DNA of 26,338 nucleotides from Micractinium sp. NFX-FRZ (Eukaryota > Chlorophyta > Trebouxiophyceae > Chlorellales > Chlorellaceae), in contig JAPTJF010000634.1 in assembly GCA_029339195.1 (NCBI GenBank), positions 1 to 26,338 of the forward strand, given 5' to 3'. Below, piece after piece: positions 7,547-18,500 of the stretch. How positions within the stretch are numbered: position 1 is the first letter of the stretch; each line of letters opens with the position of its first letter. The position numbers and the translations under genes are program-made. The notes under the pieces are model-generated. The model did no database searches, had not been told where the DNA came from, and saw nothing but the letters and a program-made list of their open reading frames with translations.

Positions 7547-10500
7547 CTGCAGAGGGGCGATGGCACCACCAGCAGCAGGTGGCCTGAGCCGCATGCAAGC
7601 CATGGGCAGCGGGATTGCTTGGCTGGGCGCAGTCGGCGCACGCTCCTCTGTTCAGCACATACCCAACTGCGCGCCTGGAAAGTGTGGACATGCAGGCAGG
7701 CAGGCACAAGGACAGGTGGTTGTGTTGGATCCACTCGGCCCCAGAAAATACCAGGTGGCCTGCAGCCAAGGGCAGGGTTGGATCCACCAAACCTTGTAAA
7801 AACAGCCAAGGGCAGAGGCTCACTTGGGAGGCGGTGCGTACTGCACCCCCAAGCTGAGCTGGAATGAGGTGGTACCCACGGCAGCCACGTCATCAGGGGC
7901 CACAGACACCCATATGTACGAGTTGGGCTGAGGGAAGAGGCTGTATGTGAAGGCGTTGTCACTGGCCGGCGAGCAGCTGCCATCATCGTTGCCCCTGCGG
8001 CAGTGCAAGGCGAAGGGAAGCGGGGGTGAGGTGACAGCACGCTGTGCACGCCGTGGTCGGCACAGTCTTGCCACGCACATCCCTCTCCTCCCAGCTGCGA
8101 CCACTTCCCCCTGGCTTCCTTCCCTGCCAGAGAGCAGGCGCTGGCCCCAGGCTCACCCCATGCAGGTGAAGGGTCCGGTGGGTCCTGTGGAGGATAGCAC
8201 CGACACCACGGGATCCCCAGCTGTGATGTAACCGCAAGAGCTGATGACTAGCCGGGCTCCCTGGGGGAAGGAGGAGTTGACTTGCAGGCGGAACACTGCG
8301 GCCAGCTGGCGGGTGTAGGGGCACGACACAGGGGCGGTGCCCTCTACAAAAGAGGCGCCCTGCAGGCGGGGAATGGACGGAGTGTGTGGGGCAGCGGGGG
8401 ACGTGAGGCGGGTATGCTGTGCGGGTGGCTGCAAGCGGTGGGCACGCGCTGCACTGCCTGCAGCACAGGCTCCTTGGTCTGTCGCTGCTTCCGGTCCTCC
8501 CCATTTGCATGCGTGCTGTCGCTGCCGCACGCCAGATGCAGAGGCGGGCGGGCAGGCAGGCAGGCAGGCAGGCAGGCCACCCATCATCCATCTTACGCTG
8601 AGTTGGCTGCTGAGGAACGGGACAGATGGGACCTCAAGAGGGAGAGCCCAAGACCCCGGCTGCGGCGGGGCGGGCGGCGGGGCCGGCGGCCGTGGCGGCG
8701 CAGGCGGAGGGGCTGGCGGTTTGGGGGGGCTGGGCGGCGGGCTGGGCACGGGCCGCTTGTAGCCAGACGTGTAACCCGCTACCAGGGAGGAGTCGCTGAA
8801 AATGGCAGAGGCGTCGACGTGCAGGCAGTTGCCCCTGGCTCCATATTGCGTGGTGTAGGCGCTGCGGGCAGGGGAACAAGAGGGGGAGGAGGTGACGGTG
8901 CTGTCGCAGAGGGGAGTGGTCTTGGTTAGCGCCAAACAACCATGCCCTTCCCCACCCAAAACAACCTCCCCGATGTGCCTGGTTTAAGCAAACAGCAGGT
9001 GCAGTCAGGAAACGGTGAACCGCCTACCGCCAAAGCCAACGCACACACCCCACAGCATGCACTGCCCGTTGTGCATTGTTTTGTGTATTCACACACTGGT
9101 TAGATAACGGGCACTCACTCTCCGGAGGAGATGGCGAAAAAGCACCAGCTGGAAGCCAGGCAACTGCAGCAGCCATACGCGAGGATGGATGTCAGCCCAA
9201 TAGTGAGTGGGGGGGCAGAGAGGGAGCGAGGCCGCCAGGGGGGCGGGCAGCACAAGGAGGTAGGCAGCAGAGGCCTCGCTATGTACACCCATTGCTGAAC
9301 CCGCCACAACCCCGCACTTGCATGTGGTTTAGGCCCCAACAGCAACTGATGATGTCTGCCCAGCGGGCTGCACTCACTCTGCGGCGCAGGTGGAGCTGTT
9401 GTAGTGCTCTCGGTAGAAGTACGTGACCTCAAAAGCGTACCGCTGGCCCGCCTCCTCCACCCATGTGTCTGCAGCACGCGTGATGCAGGGAGAACGGTCG
9501 CTCCCACAGCAGCATGGGTTGCTCAGCAGCGGCAAAGGTAGCCGGAGCAAGTGCGGCTGGCCAGAACAGCAGCAGCGACAGCATGGCAGCAGCAGACGGC
9601 TGGCGGCATGTAGGACTTGTGATCAGCAAAAGCGCAGCGGGCGCTCACACTGCTGTGCGGTGGGCTTGCGAGCAGCAGCGCAGTGCAAGGAGAGTAACAG
9701 CACCGGGCAGCCGGCGTAGGTTGCGTACCGGTCAGCAGATGTTGAGCAGGCACAGGCACACGCGTGCTGGCCCAGTAGCAGCAGCAGCAGTCACGGCTGA
9801 CTCTGCAGGCACTCACACTGCTGGGCGGGCGCCGGGTTGACGGCTGTCCCCAGCAGCGCCCCCAGCGCGCGGTGCACATTCAGCCTGCCGTTTGCCACCA
9901 CCTTTCCAGACAGCTCCGCCACTGGGTCCGCTGAGTTGACCATGGCGTTCCTGCAAGGCAGTTGCGAGTAAGGAGCAGGCAACAGACATGTGGTGGTGTC
10001 GTTTAAGTGTAGAGGCTGGGAACCGCAACCGAGAGAGCGGGCTGGCAGCAGGGCGGGGTGGTGCGCCCGGGATCGAAACTGTTGTACATCTGGTCTATGG
10101 CAGTCACAACCCCGCTCCACACGCTGACCTGACTTGCAGAGGCGTGGCCGTGGGGTTGGCAGAGAACAGGAGCGCAGCAGCGCCAGCGACAATTGGAGCG
10201 GAGAAGGAGGTGCCTGCAAGAGGGGGAGGTAGAAAGCAGACACACCCATGTGGCAGCCAGTAACTTTGGAGGGCACCGGCAATCCCCCCACCCCCGGTAC
10301 AGCCAGATCACGGGTCGTGGCAGAGAAGGATGTGGTCACAGCACAGTCGAACAGACATGAACTACATCACTACTGTGTGTGTGCAGGGTGCAGGGTGTGT
10401 GCAGGGTGGACAGGAGGTGCCTGCAGGACAACAGCCATTTATGCAGTGCACCACACCCAGCAGTGCAGGCTGCTGTACCTGCTGCAGAACACCGGTCACA

Positions 10501-13500
10501 GCAGGTCCTGTGTAATACACTATAGCCACATTCGCATAGTTGGCACATCACGGCTGAGTCACCCGCAGACACTCCTACCGCACCCCCTGCCCGGCAAGGC
10601 ATACATACAGATGAACATGTACTGTGAAAATGCCACCGTACCAGAATAGTAATCATATGCGTAGTCGGCGTTGTTCCGTGTGCTCCTGATGTTCACGCCG
10701 GGGGCGGCTGCACCAAGAGGGCAATCAAAACCAGCATGTCAGGGCAGCATGGAACCAGCACGCCGACAGCGTTTTAGGGTACTGCCAGTGCTCCCGCCAG
10801 TGGTGATCTCATGATAGCCTGGTGTCTATGCGGCCATGCGCTGCAGCCCCCCCGCAAGCTGGGAAGTACATGCCAGCAGGCCCCCCACAAGCTGGAAAGC
10901 ACATGCCAGCTGGCCCTTCACCTATGTGCACAGTGGTGGCCCCGTAGTTGCTGTTGGGGTAGAGCGCGTCGGTTGCGTACGCCGCTCCCACTGCGGGGGA
11001 GGAGAGCAATGGGAGGCGAGGCTGGACATGCGGCAGCTCAGATGCTGCTGGGGCAGGGAGGGGAGGGAGCACACGCGCTCCCGGCAATGGCCCATCACCA
11101 CTGCAATAAGGCACGAACAGACTTAAGCATCAGTGGCCAAGCGTCTGCCAGGCGCTCCCGCCGCCTGGGGCCTTGCCTGACACCACGTTTCTGCTAGCGG
11201 TGACGTAAGAGGCGGGGTAGAGCGGCGAGATGTCGTTGTTGTTTGCCTCGTTGCCGGCAGCTGCCACCACCAGTGTGCCGTTGGTGCCCAGTGCCTCGAT
11301 GGCGGCAAAGGCCAGGGGGGAGTAGCTATAGCTGCCATAGGCGGCCACCACCACGTGGGCCCCCTGCTGATTGCACAGCGCTGCAGCGGGGAAGGGGGGG
11401 CAGGACAGGGGGAGTTTGTGGCGAGGGGTGACATGGCCGTGCATGGCAAGCTCGACGGACAGCACGGGGAGCAGCAGAGGCAGGGAGAAAGCGCGGTTGC
11501 TGCATGTCAGCCTGCGACTGCCAACGGGGCAGGTGCTGGCCACTGAAGTACTGCGCTGCGGGCGCTGGCAGCGCGCGTGCCCCTGCTGGACGCCAGCCCA
11601 GCGCCTGCCCGGCTTCCTCCCAGCTTCCCCCCCAGCTTCCCCCCCACCCACCGTAGCAGTCCAAGGTTGCGCTGGAGTAGAGGTAGGACACCCCGTTGGC
11701 ATCGGGCTGGGAGGTGGCTCGGCAGATCCAGAGGGACACATCCCAGGCTACACCCGTCACCCCCTGCATCGACTCAGTGTTGTTTCCCAATACACACGAT
11801 TTCCCATTGAACATGCGCACATGGTGCAGGGCAGCGTGTTGTGCACGCCCTGTGTTGTGCAGGGGCTGTTGAAGGTGGAGCAGCACCGCACAGCACGGCA
11901 CAGCACGGCACAGGCACGCCACAGCACAAGCGCCACGGCCACAACCCAGGGCCTCCCCTGCCGCTGCCGCCTGCTCCTGCCGAATCTTCCACGCCCCGCA
12001 ACCCTAAATCTACACGGCGCAGAGGAGAGCGCGCAAAACCCCGCGGCCTACCGCACCTGCTGATTGTTGCCCACCGCCCCGACGATGCCTGCCACGTGTG
12101 TGCCATGAGAAGTGGCAGACATATCTGCAGAGGGGCGAGGCAGGGGTGAAGGCAGGCAGTGCGGGTGAGGGCGATGGCGGCGGGCGGGAGGCAGGCGTGG
12201 TCATGCAGAGAGGGGTGCACATTTGGGCATACGGATGAGCAAGGCAGGCGCAGCACCGTGGGGGGCATGAGAGTTGGGGCGGAATGTTGCGTGGGTGGAG
12301 GGCGGGGGCGGGAGGGTGGGCAGGAAAGAGGCAGGGAAGGAGCGACAATGGGGTCATGCAGCGTGGTAGAGAGGCGCAGAAACGGAGACCCAGGGGGGAC
12401 ACACAATAATGGAGGTGGGAGGGGCGAAGAGGCAGGTAAAGACGCAAGGGCAGGGCAGAAAACAGAAGCAAGGGCAGGCTGTCTGTTTGGCAAAGCAAGC
12501 TCGCACCCGAGAAGTCGTTGTATTCAGCGGTGCCTGGCGCCGGCTGTGTGCCATCCGACTTGACTGCTCGGTTCCACCCGCCTGCTATGTTGCCAGCCAG
12601 ATCGTAGTGCGTCCGGCGAGCACCGCTGTCGATGATGCACACCTTGGTCTGTGTGGGGCAGGCAAGGGACGTGAGAATCAACAAAACAAGCAGCCAACGC
12701 ATTAACTGCAATACTCTCACCCCTGTTTTGCCTGAACCCTGATCGGTACGCATCTGGGCCTGTGCCGACGCGGCAGCAGCAGCTGCACCGTACATCTTTT
12801 GTACCGCATCCTGACCGCCGTTCTGCTTTGTCGTGAACTCACCGCTGCCGAGCCTGTGGTGATGTCCCACGCCCCCGGGGCTGCAATGCGGGGCAGGTGC
12901 CACAGGCCTGGATACCGTGCCGATGGCTTGTAGTCGGAATCGTTTGGCTCGGCCAGCAGGCGGTACCGGTAGTCTGGCTCGCAGTGCTCCGTGTCTGAGG
13001 GAGGGGATGCGGGGACACAAACACGTGTCAACAAAAGTTGGCGAGCAGGAAAGGGTTACAGAGGGGTGCAGAGGCGAGCCAGCAGGCGGGACCGGTAGTG
13101 TGGCTTGCAGTGGTCCATGTCTGGAGGGGAGCGCGTGAGGGGGAGGGGGGTTGAAAGGTCAGTGAGAGGGTGGGTGAGGCGGCAGGGTTGCAGGGAGGGC
13201 AAGGAGACGGAAGAGATCAGCTGGGCGACCGGGGGCGGAGAGGGCGCTGCGCTTGGTGCATTGGTGCATGGATGCGCTGCTGATCTCGCTGGTTATGTTG
13301 TTGATTCAAGCCGGGCCATAGCGCTGGGCCTGTGCACAGCAGGTACATGAGGCCACGTCCACAGCCCCGCTGGCCTCCCACTCCTTTCGTTCATTGCTGG
13401 CCCGGCGGCAGCTGCCGGCGCGGCACTAGTGCATGCCCCTGCACGCCGCTTGCTTTACACCACCTCCTGCAGGCCCCACCCCCGCCACCTGCTGCAGGTA

Positions 13501-14217
13501 GCGGCCTTTCTCCAGCCCTGGGGCCCTTCTCACTGCGCCCTGCATCCCTCCTGCTTCCAGCACCTGCCTGCCAACCCGCAGCCCAACCCGCAGCGCCGCC
13601 CTCCACTCCTCCCACCCCCAGTCACTCCCAGCCCGCCCACCTGGGTCTGTCAGCAGCTCCTTGCATTTAGAAAGCACGCTCTTGCCGTCAGTCACGTCCA
13701 TTACCATCAATGCATCGGCTGGGGCGGTGGCAGACTCCTTAAGCGTCCCTGCCGCAGCTGCCGTGGGGGAGCCGCCGCCAGGCAGCACTTGCAGTTTGTG
13801 ATGCTTCCCTGCAAAGCTGCGCAGCCGCGTGCCCTTCATGGGGCTCGTGAGCTGCCTGCGGGCCTTGAGCTTGCCGCCCGCGGTGTTTCGAAATTTGAGG
13901 ACAATGCGGTTGGGCGCCGCATCCAGCGGAGCGCTGCCGGCGGCGCCAGCGGCAGCGGCGGCCAGCGCGAGCGCTGCAGCCAGGGGCGATGGAAGCGGCG
14001 GCCGCCGTCGGCTGTGGCATCTAGCGTTCCAAATGCACTTTGTGGAGCAACAGCGGGCCCCAGACCCTCTGAGTGCGGGCCGTACGATTGGCACCGCACG
14101 ACGGTGTTCCTTTCGGCACCGTGGCGGGCATCTCCTGCCACAGTGTCACCCACCTGCGAGCAGGAGCAGCACCCGGGAGGCCCACCGCCAGCCGGGTGAG
14201 CGCCAACAGCGCGGCAT
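6059..14217 (-). CDS. Secreted subtilisin-like (S8) serine protease with proline-rich C-terminal tail, 19 exons
   Basis: Exons 5'->3': 14217-14154, 13973-13641, 12994-12843, 12648-12507, 12124-12057, 11763-11652, 11380-11177, 10990-10922, 10707-10642, 10213-10129, 9950-9817, 9468-9378, 9163-9119, 8861-8633, 8359-8157, 7994-7824, 7546-7088, 6882-6784, 6467-6059. All phases match; 1044 aa. Signal peptide formed across exons 1/2 (RVLLLLAALALAAAAAGAAG); I9-like prodomain about 40-150 (NRIVLKFRN...); catalytic D190 (VCIIDSG), H237 (SHGTHVAG), oxyanion N334 (AAAGN), S406 (GTSFSAP). After it come RLNVHRAL, a Cys-rich PAN/apple-like segment (C504, C508, C514, C534; weak call), a Pro-rich linker about 559-590, a beta-rich PPC-like domain 599-723 (GGNDDGSC), and a PPPPRP tail about 724-1044. 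Intron 7 is GC-AG. The gene could end at TGA 7822-7820, but GTGAGC there splices in phase to three Pro-rich exons. A wall- or matrix-acting protease, as with sporangin-type algal subtilases, is inference. Confidence 0.88.
8547..8578. repeat. GGCA tetranucleotide microsatellite in protease intron 14
   Basis: About seven GGCA units (read on plus), lying in the intron between exons 8861-8633 and 8359-8157. No function is inferred. Confidence 0.8.
10851..10912. repeat. 30-bp direct repeat in protease intron 8
   Basis: Two adjacent copies of CC(C/A)(G/C)CAAGCTGG(G)AA ... CACATGCCAGC (about 10851-10880 and 10881-10912), with a few substitutions. They lie just downstream in transcription of exon 8 (10990-10922). 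No exon similarity was seen. Confidence 0.6.
13075..13130 (-). repeat. Copy of the protease exon 3 5' edge with its acceptor, in intron 2
   Basis: On the minus strand this reads CTCCAG|ACATGGACCACTGC and continues through CACTACCGGTCCCGCC. It parallels the true exon 3 start CCTCAG|ACACGGAGCACTGC and GACTACCGGTACCGCC (12998-12949). The copy lies 70-130 bp upstream of the real exon in the transcript. It keeps an AG acceptor and an open frame (DMDHCKPHYRSRLLA against DTEHCEPDYRYRLLA) but then runs into a stop without a suitable donor. It looks like a duplicated, decayed exon edge. Confidence 0.85.
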
Positions 14218-15561
14218 GGCGCCTCTGGGGGCCTCGCGCTAGTCCAGGAGTGCTGACGACATTTGGGCACACGTAGGAGGCGGTTTACAGGTAGAAGAGC
14301 CGTTGGTGGAGCGAGCAAGGCGGGTTTACCACACACAGCATGGCCCAGCATGCCAGGACTGCCGCCGCTACGGGACCCTCTCCTCTTAAGGGTTCCGGTT
14401 GCCTTGCATGTAGCCCCAAAGGGCATCCAGCACAGGACGGGGTTTCGGTTCATGACGTATCAATCACAACAACAAAGATCCATGATGGACAGGCGTGGGG
14501 CCGGCGGCAGGTTTGCCGGTCGGTCGCTGCGCAAGCGCCATGGCTGCCAGTGGGCGGGGTGGCAGTAGTGCGCACGTCCTGCCCCATTTCTGCCCAAAGC
14601 CTGTTGTCCCTGTCACAGCGAGCCTACGAGGCATATGTGCATTCGCTCAGTAACGGAGGCCCCAGGGCATACGCAGGGCGCCCTGCCGGCTCGCTAGTGA
14701 GTAGATGGGCAGCCCGTCTGCCTGCTGCCAGTGCAACCGCTGCCAGTGGCAGGTGAAGTGGGGAAGCAACATGGCACAGCATGTACAGATTTGGAGCCGA
14801 TGCTGGCTTCCTTTGGGTTGCCAGCTGGGAATGACGGCCATCAGCGAAGCTGAGAAGCAGGGCATGCTGCGAGCCACCCCCTGTGCGGGCAGGTGGTTGA
14901 ATGGCGGGGGTGCTTAAAGGGTGTGATGTCCAGCGATGGCCCTCCACCTTTCCTGCCCTAATCTGAGGACAGTAGGGTCCAAGGCACCGCAGGGCGGCTT
15001 GCCCCTTGCAGAGCGCTGCCTTGGCTTCACTGCCCTGCCGCCCGCGGGGCGGCGCCGCTGCCGTCCTGGAGGCAAGACGACGTTGCTGCGCTTGCTCTGC
15101 ACCTTCGGGGGAACGGCTTTGGCTGGCATTCATACCAAAGATGTCCATAAATGCTGTGAGCTTATGAGACGGATGTTCTTGCAGATTTGACGCTGGTGAG
15201 GGCATGCTGCAGCTGGTACCGGTACCCTTCCAAACATGCACAGCCGCCCAGCTGCTTGTGCATTCGGTTTGCCCTTCGCCTAGCCTATTCCGTTGCCATT
15301 CTCAACCTGGTCGCAATGTCCAGGTAATAGATTGCCTGCTCGAGCTCAGCAAGCTCGCAGATGCGAGGTGCGTGCCCCCTTTCATCACGTCGCCCCCCCT
15401 GACGAGAATATGCATCCCACCAGCCTTTGAGATTCACTCCTGGGCGCGGGAGTCGGCCCCGGCAGTGCGTCGCTCGCAGCTGCGTATCCCGGTCTGCGGC
15501 CGGGACCTGCGGCCTGTCACCTGTAGCCTCACAGCTGAGCTGCGCCCACGGGGAGCGTAAC
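14218..15561. other. Divergent intergenic region of 1.3 kb
   Basis: This is the 5' flank of the protease (minus, start 14217) and the propeller gene (plus, start 15562). It contains a 12-bp perfect palindrome at 15215-15226, GGTACCGGTACC. A small open frame at 14936-15190 (84 codons) has no credible domain. No TATA box or RNA gene was recognised. Short 5' noncoding exons for either gene cannot be excluded. Confidence 0.5.
15215..15226. other. 12-bp palindrome
   Basis: GGTACCGGTACC is a perfect inverted repeat (also a 6-bp tandem) lying about 340 bp upstream of the propeller start codon. It could be a dimer-binding site, but chance is also plausible in this composition. Confidence 0.3.
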
Positions 15562-18500
15562 ATGGGGTTGGCGGGTTGCGCAAGCGCGCCGGTGGTGCCC
15601 CAACCCTGGGGCGGCGGTAGCGGCGCCGCCGGCCAGTCCCGCAGCTACCGGCGCAGCTCTCGGGCCACCCCGCGTGTATGGCCCCCTAGCCTCTTCTGCT
15701 TCCTGCTTTGCTTTGGTGAGATGGGTTGGATGGCCAGTCAGTGGGGCGGCTTGTGCACCCACGAGAGCTGTTGTGCCGCTCCATGCCGGCAGTCACTCAG
15801 CCACACACCGCATGCAGCTGGCGCCACCTGCCGTTCAGCTGGCCGCTGTACCCCCTCCCGACATGCACGGCCCGCCCTGCGTGTGCAACCTCGTCCCCCG
15901 CTGCAGCTTGCTTGTGCACGCCTACTCATGGCGCCTGTGGCACTCTGCACACAAAGCTGCCCCTCCCACGGCGCATGGGCCGCACACTGCACCAGCAAGT
16001 GCAGGTTTACCAGGTCAGCCGCTCGCCCTGCCCCGCTCGCCCTGCCCTGCCGGCCGGCCGGCCCTCCTGCCCCTGCCTGCCTGCCTGCCTGCTTGCCTGC
16101 TTGCCTGCATGCAGAGCCTATCCGTGGCGACAATCGCGCCCTGCCGTGCGCCAGTTCAGCACAGACGGCAACTCAGCAGCAGGGTTGCCCCGCCACAGGT
16201 GGCAGGTGCCCTCACCTGCACGCCCGCTCTGCAGCTGGGAGGCTGGGCACCACACACCCAGTGGCTGGCCTTGGGTTGTGCCGTGAATCCTACAGCTGGC
16301 ACTGTGCCACGTGTGCGCTACGGCGCTGGCGCCGCGCACGCCACTGTTGTGCCCTGATGCGACCATTGGCTCACTCACCCGTTTTGACTTACATTCACCC
16401 CTCTTGGGGCTGCAGCTGGCTCTGGGCTTTGGCAGCCAAGGCAGTGGGGAGGGCTTCTTGGACCAGCCGTGGGGAGTGGCCCTCAACTCGAGTGGCGCCC
16501 TCTATGTGGCAGGTGGGCCGCAGGGAGGGGGCACAGCGATGGGCGGCAGGGCCTTGTGGCAGCAGTCTGGGCGGGGCAGGACAGGCGCAGAGTGGTATCT
16601 CAACTCATCTGGCTTTCTGTTGATGGCAGGGACGGGGCGTGGCAAGGTGGCAGATGTGCCACAGGGGTGCCGGGCAGGTGCTGCGGCACGTAAGAATACT
16701 CTACCTAGCACGCCGCTCCTCGGGTCTTCCACAGTGCGGCAGGTAGGGTGTGGGGGTGCGCGCAAGTCGCCTCCTGCCACCTGTCACCTGCCACCTGTCA
16801 TCTGTCGCCTGCCACCTGGCGCCCAGCCTGATGAACCGTGACAGTCGAGTGTAGGCCTATGCCAGCCGCTTGTGGCACCCCACACTGCTGTAATGTCTCA
16901 TGGTAACCACCGCCCGGCCCGCCCCCTCTGTGTGCAGATACAGGGAACCACCGAGTGCAAGTGTTTGACGGCGCAACCGGCGGCTTCATGCTCGCCTTTG
17001 GGAGCTTTGGCATCGGCCCAGGCCAGGTGAGAAAGTCCGAGGCCACCCTTCAATGTTGGGCGAGTCAGCTCAGCGTGTCTTCCCGCGAGGTGGGGCAGGA
17101 GCGTGGTGCGGCGCCCAAAGTTGGGCTGAGGTGTGGCTCAGTTCCCCTCTGGCTCTGGGGGGATGACGTGTGCGTGCACCAGGGCGGCAGTGCCCCCTGA
17201 GCTTCGGGCCGCCACCTGGCCCACACTGTGGCACCGCTGCATGCCCGGTATGTCCCAATGGGTACTGTGTCCGATTGGAATGCCCCACCATGCCTTTGCC
17301 TCTTGTTTGTCGTAGCTGAGCGAGCCGCGGGGCATTGCCGTGGACCAGGGCAGCGGCGCTGCATTCGTGGCCGAGCTGTCCGGGAACAGAGTGTCCAAGT
17401 TCTCTGCCGCCGGCGTGTACCAACGCCAGGTCAGCGCCGCCACGTCGGCACCTGGTGCCCGCCGCTGCCAGCCTGGCCGGTTTTCTCCGCGCAATTGTGC
17501 TTGACTGGCGCCAAAAGTTGCGGACTGGAGTCTCACGCTCCCGGGGGCGTAAAGGCCACTGCTCGCCTCACCTGTCCGCGCGCCTGCCGTGTCCACCGGG
17601 CACTGCACGCCTCACTAGCGGCCTGCGCCCCCCGCCCTCCCTCTCCGCTGCAGTGGTCAGCCACCACACCCTATGGCGTTGCCGTCGGCAGTGGCGCAGT
17701 CTTTGTGGCAGAGCACAGCCAGCACAGGGTGTCCAAGTACAACCTTGATGGGAACCTGCTGGCACAGTTTGGCACGCAGGTGAGCAGCAACTGGCAAGCA
17801 GCAATTGGCAGCTTGGCGCGCAGCAATTGGCACTCCGCAGATACATGTCAGCCTCTCCATACAGACATATGTGTTCAGTCACTGAGCCGCCAGGGGCACA
17901 TATCATGCACGAAGGGTGCGCATTGAGTTTAGTTTGTAGGTGCTGCGAGGGGTGCGGGGAGAATGGGGCATGCAGTGACCTGAGCTGCTCGCTCACGGGG
18001 CGGCCCAATGGCACATAGGGAGGCTGCAGGCGAGGTGACGCATGGAATCACCTCACCCACGCCCCCTTTCAAGCCAGTTGAGCGCCACTCACCCTCCTCA
18101 CCGTGCGTCCACTGGTGCAGGGGCAGCGTGATGGCGAGCTGCTGCGCCCCGCAGGGCTGTGCATGGATGCGAGCGGCAGCCGGCTGTTCGTTGTGGACCA
18201 AGGTGTGGGGTTTCCGGGGTTTGGAGGGCGATGTGTGCATGTGGAGGTGCATTGTAGCCAGGTTCCTCATGCAGCATGCAGCACACCGAGCCGGGCTGCC
18301 TAGCAGCCGCGTGGGCTAACCCCCTGAGGATAGGGAGGCCTAGTGTCAGATTGGTACCAGCTTGGGCGAGTTTGCATTTACACTGGGCGTTGCGTGCCCC
18401 TTCCAGGCCTGCCGGTGGACGAACAGGCGGTGCCCCTCCGTGCCACGCGCCCCCGCCTCTCTCTTGTGCAGGAGCACCTTTGCCAACACAGCTTGTTGTG

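Noticed and set aside
7820..7822. TGA as the definite end of the protease
   Set aside because: It lies within a GTGAGC donor and three downstream Pro-rich exons splice in phase, with a clean TGA at 6061-6059. Kept only as a possible retained-intron ending.
8547..8578. GGCA and other short tandem repeats as a CRISPR-like array
   Set aside because: These are simple microsatellites without spacers, in introns of a eukaryotic gene.
13641..14094. Protease start at 14094
   Set aside because: The codon there is GTG, not ATG. Splicing an upstream ATG exon (14217-14154) to 13973 gives a textbook signal peptide with matching phase.
14936..15190. Small open frame with GGKTTLLRLL, reminiscent of an ABC-transporter Walker A
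   Set aside because: It lacks the first Gly of GxxxxGK[ST] and any other ABC motif, and is only 84 codons in a GC-rich intergenic region. Treated as coincidence.
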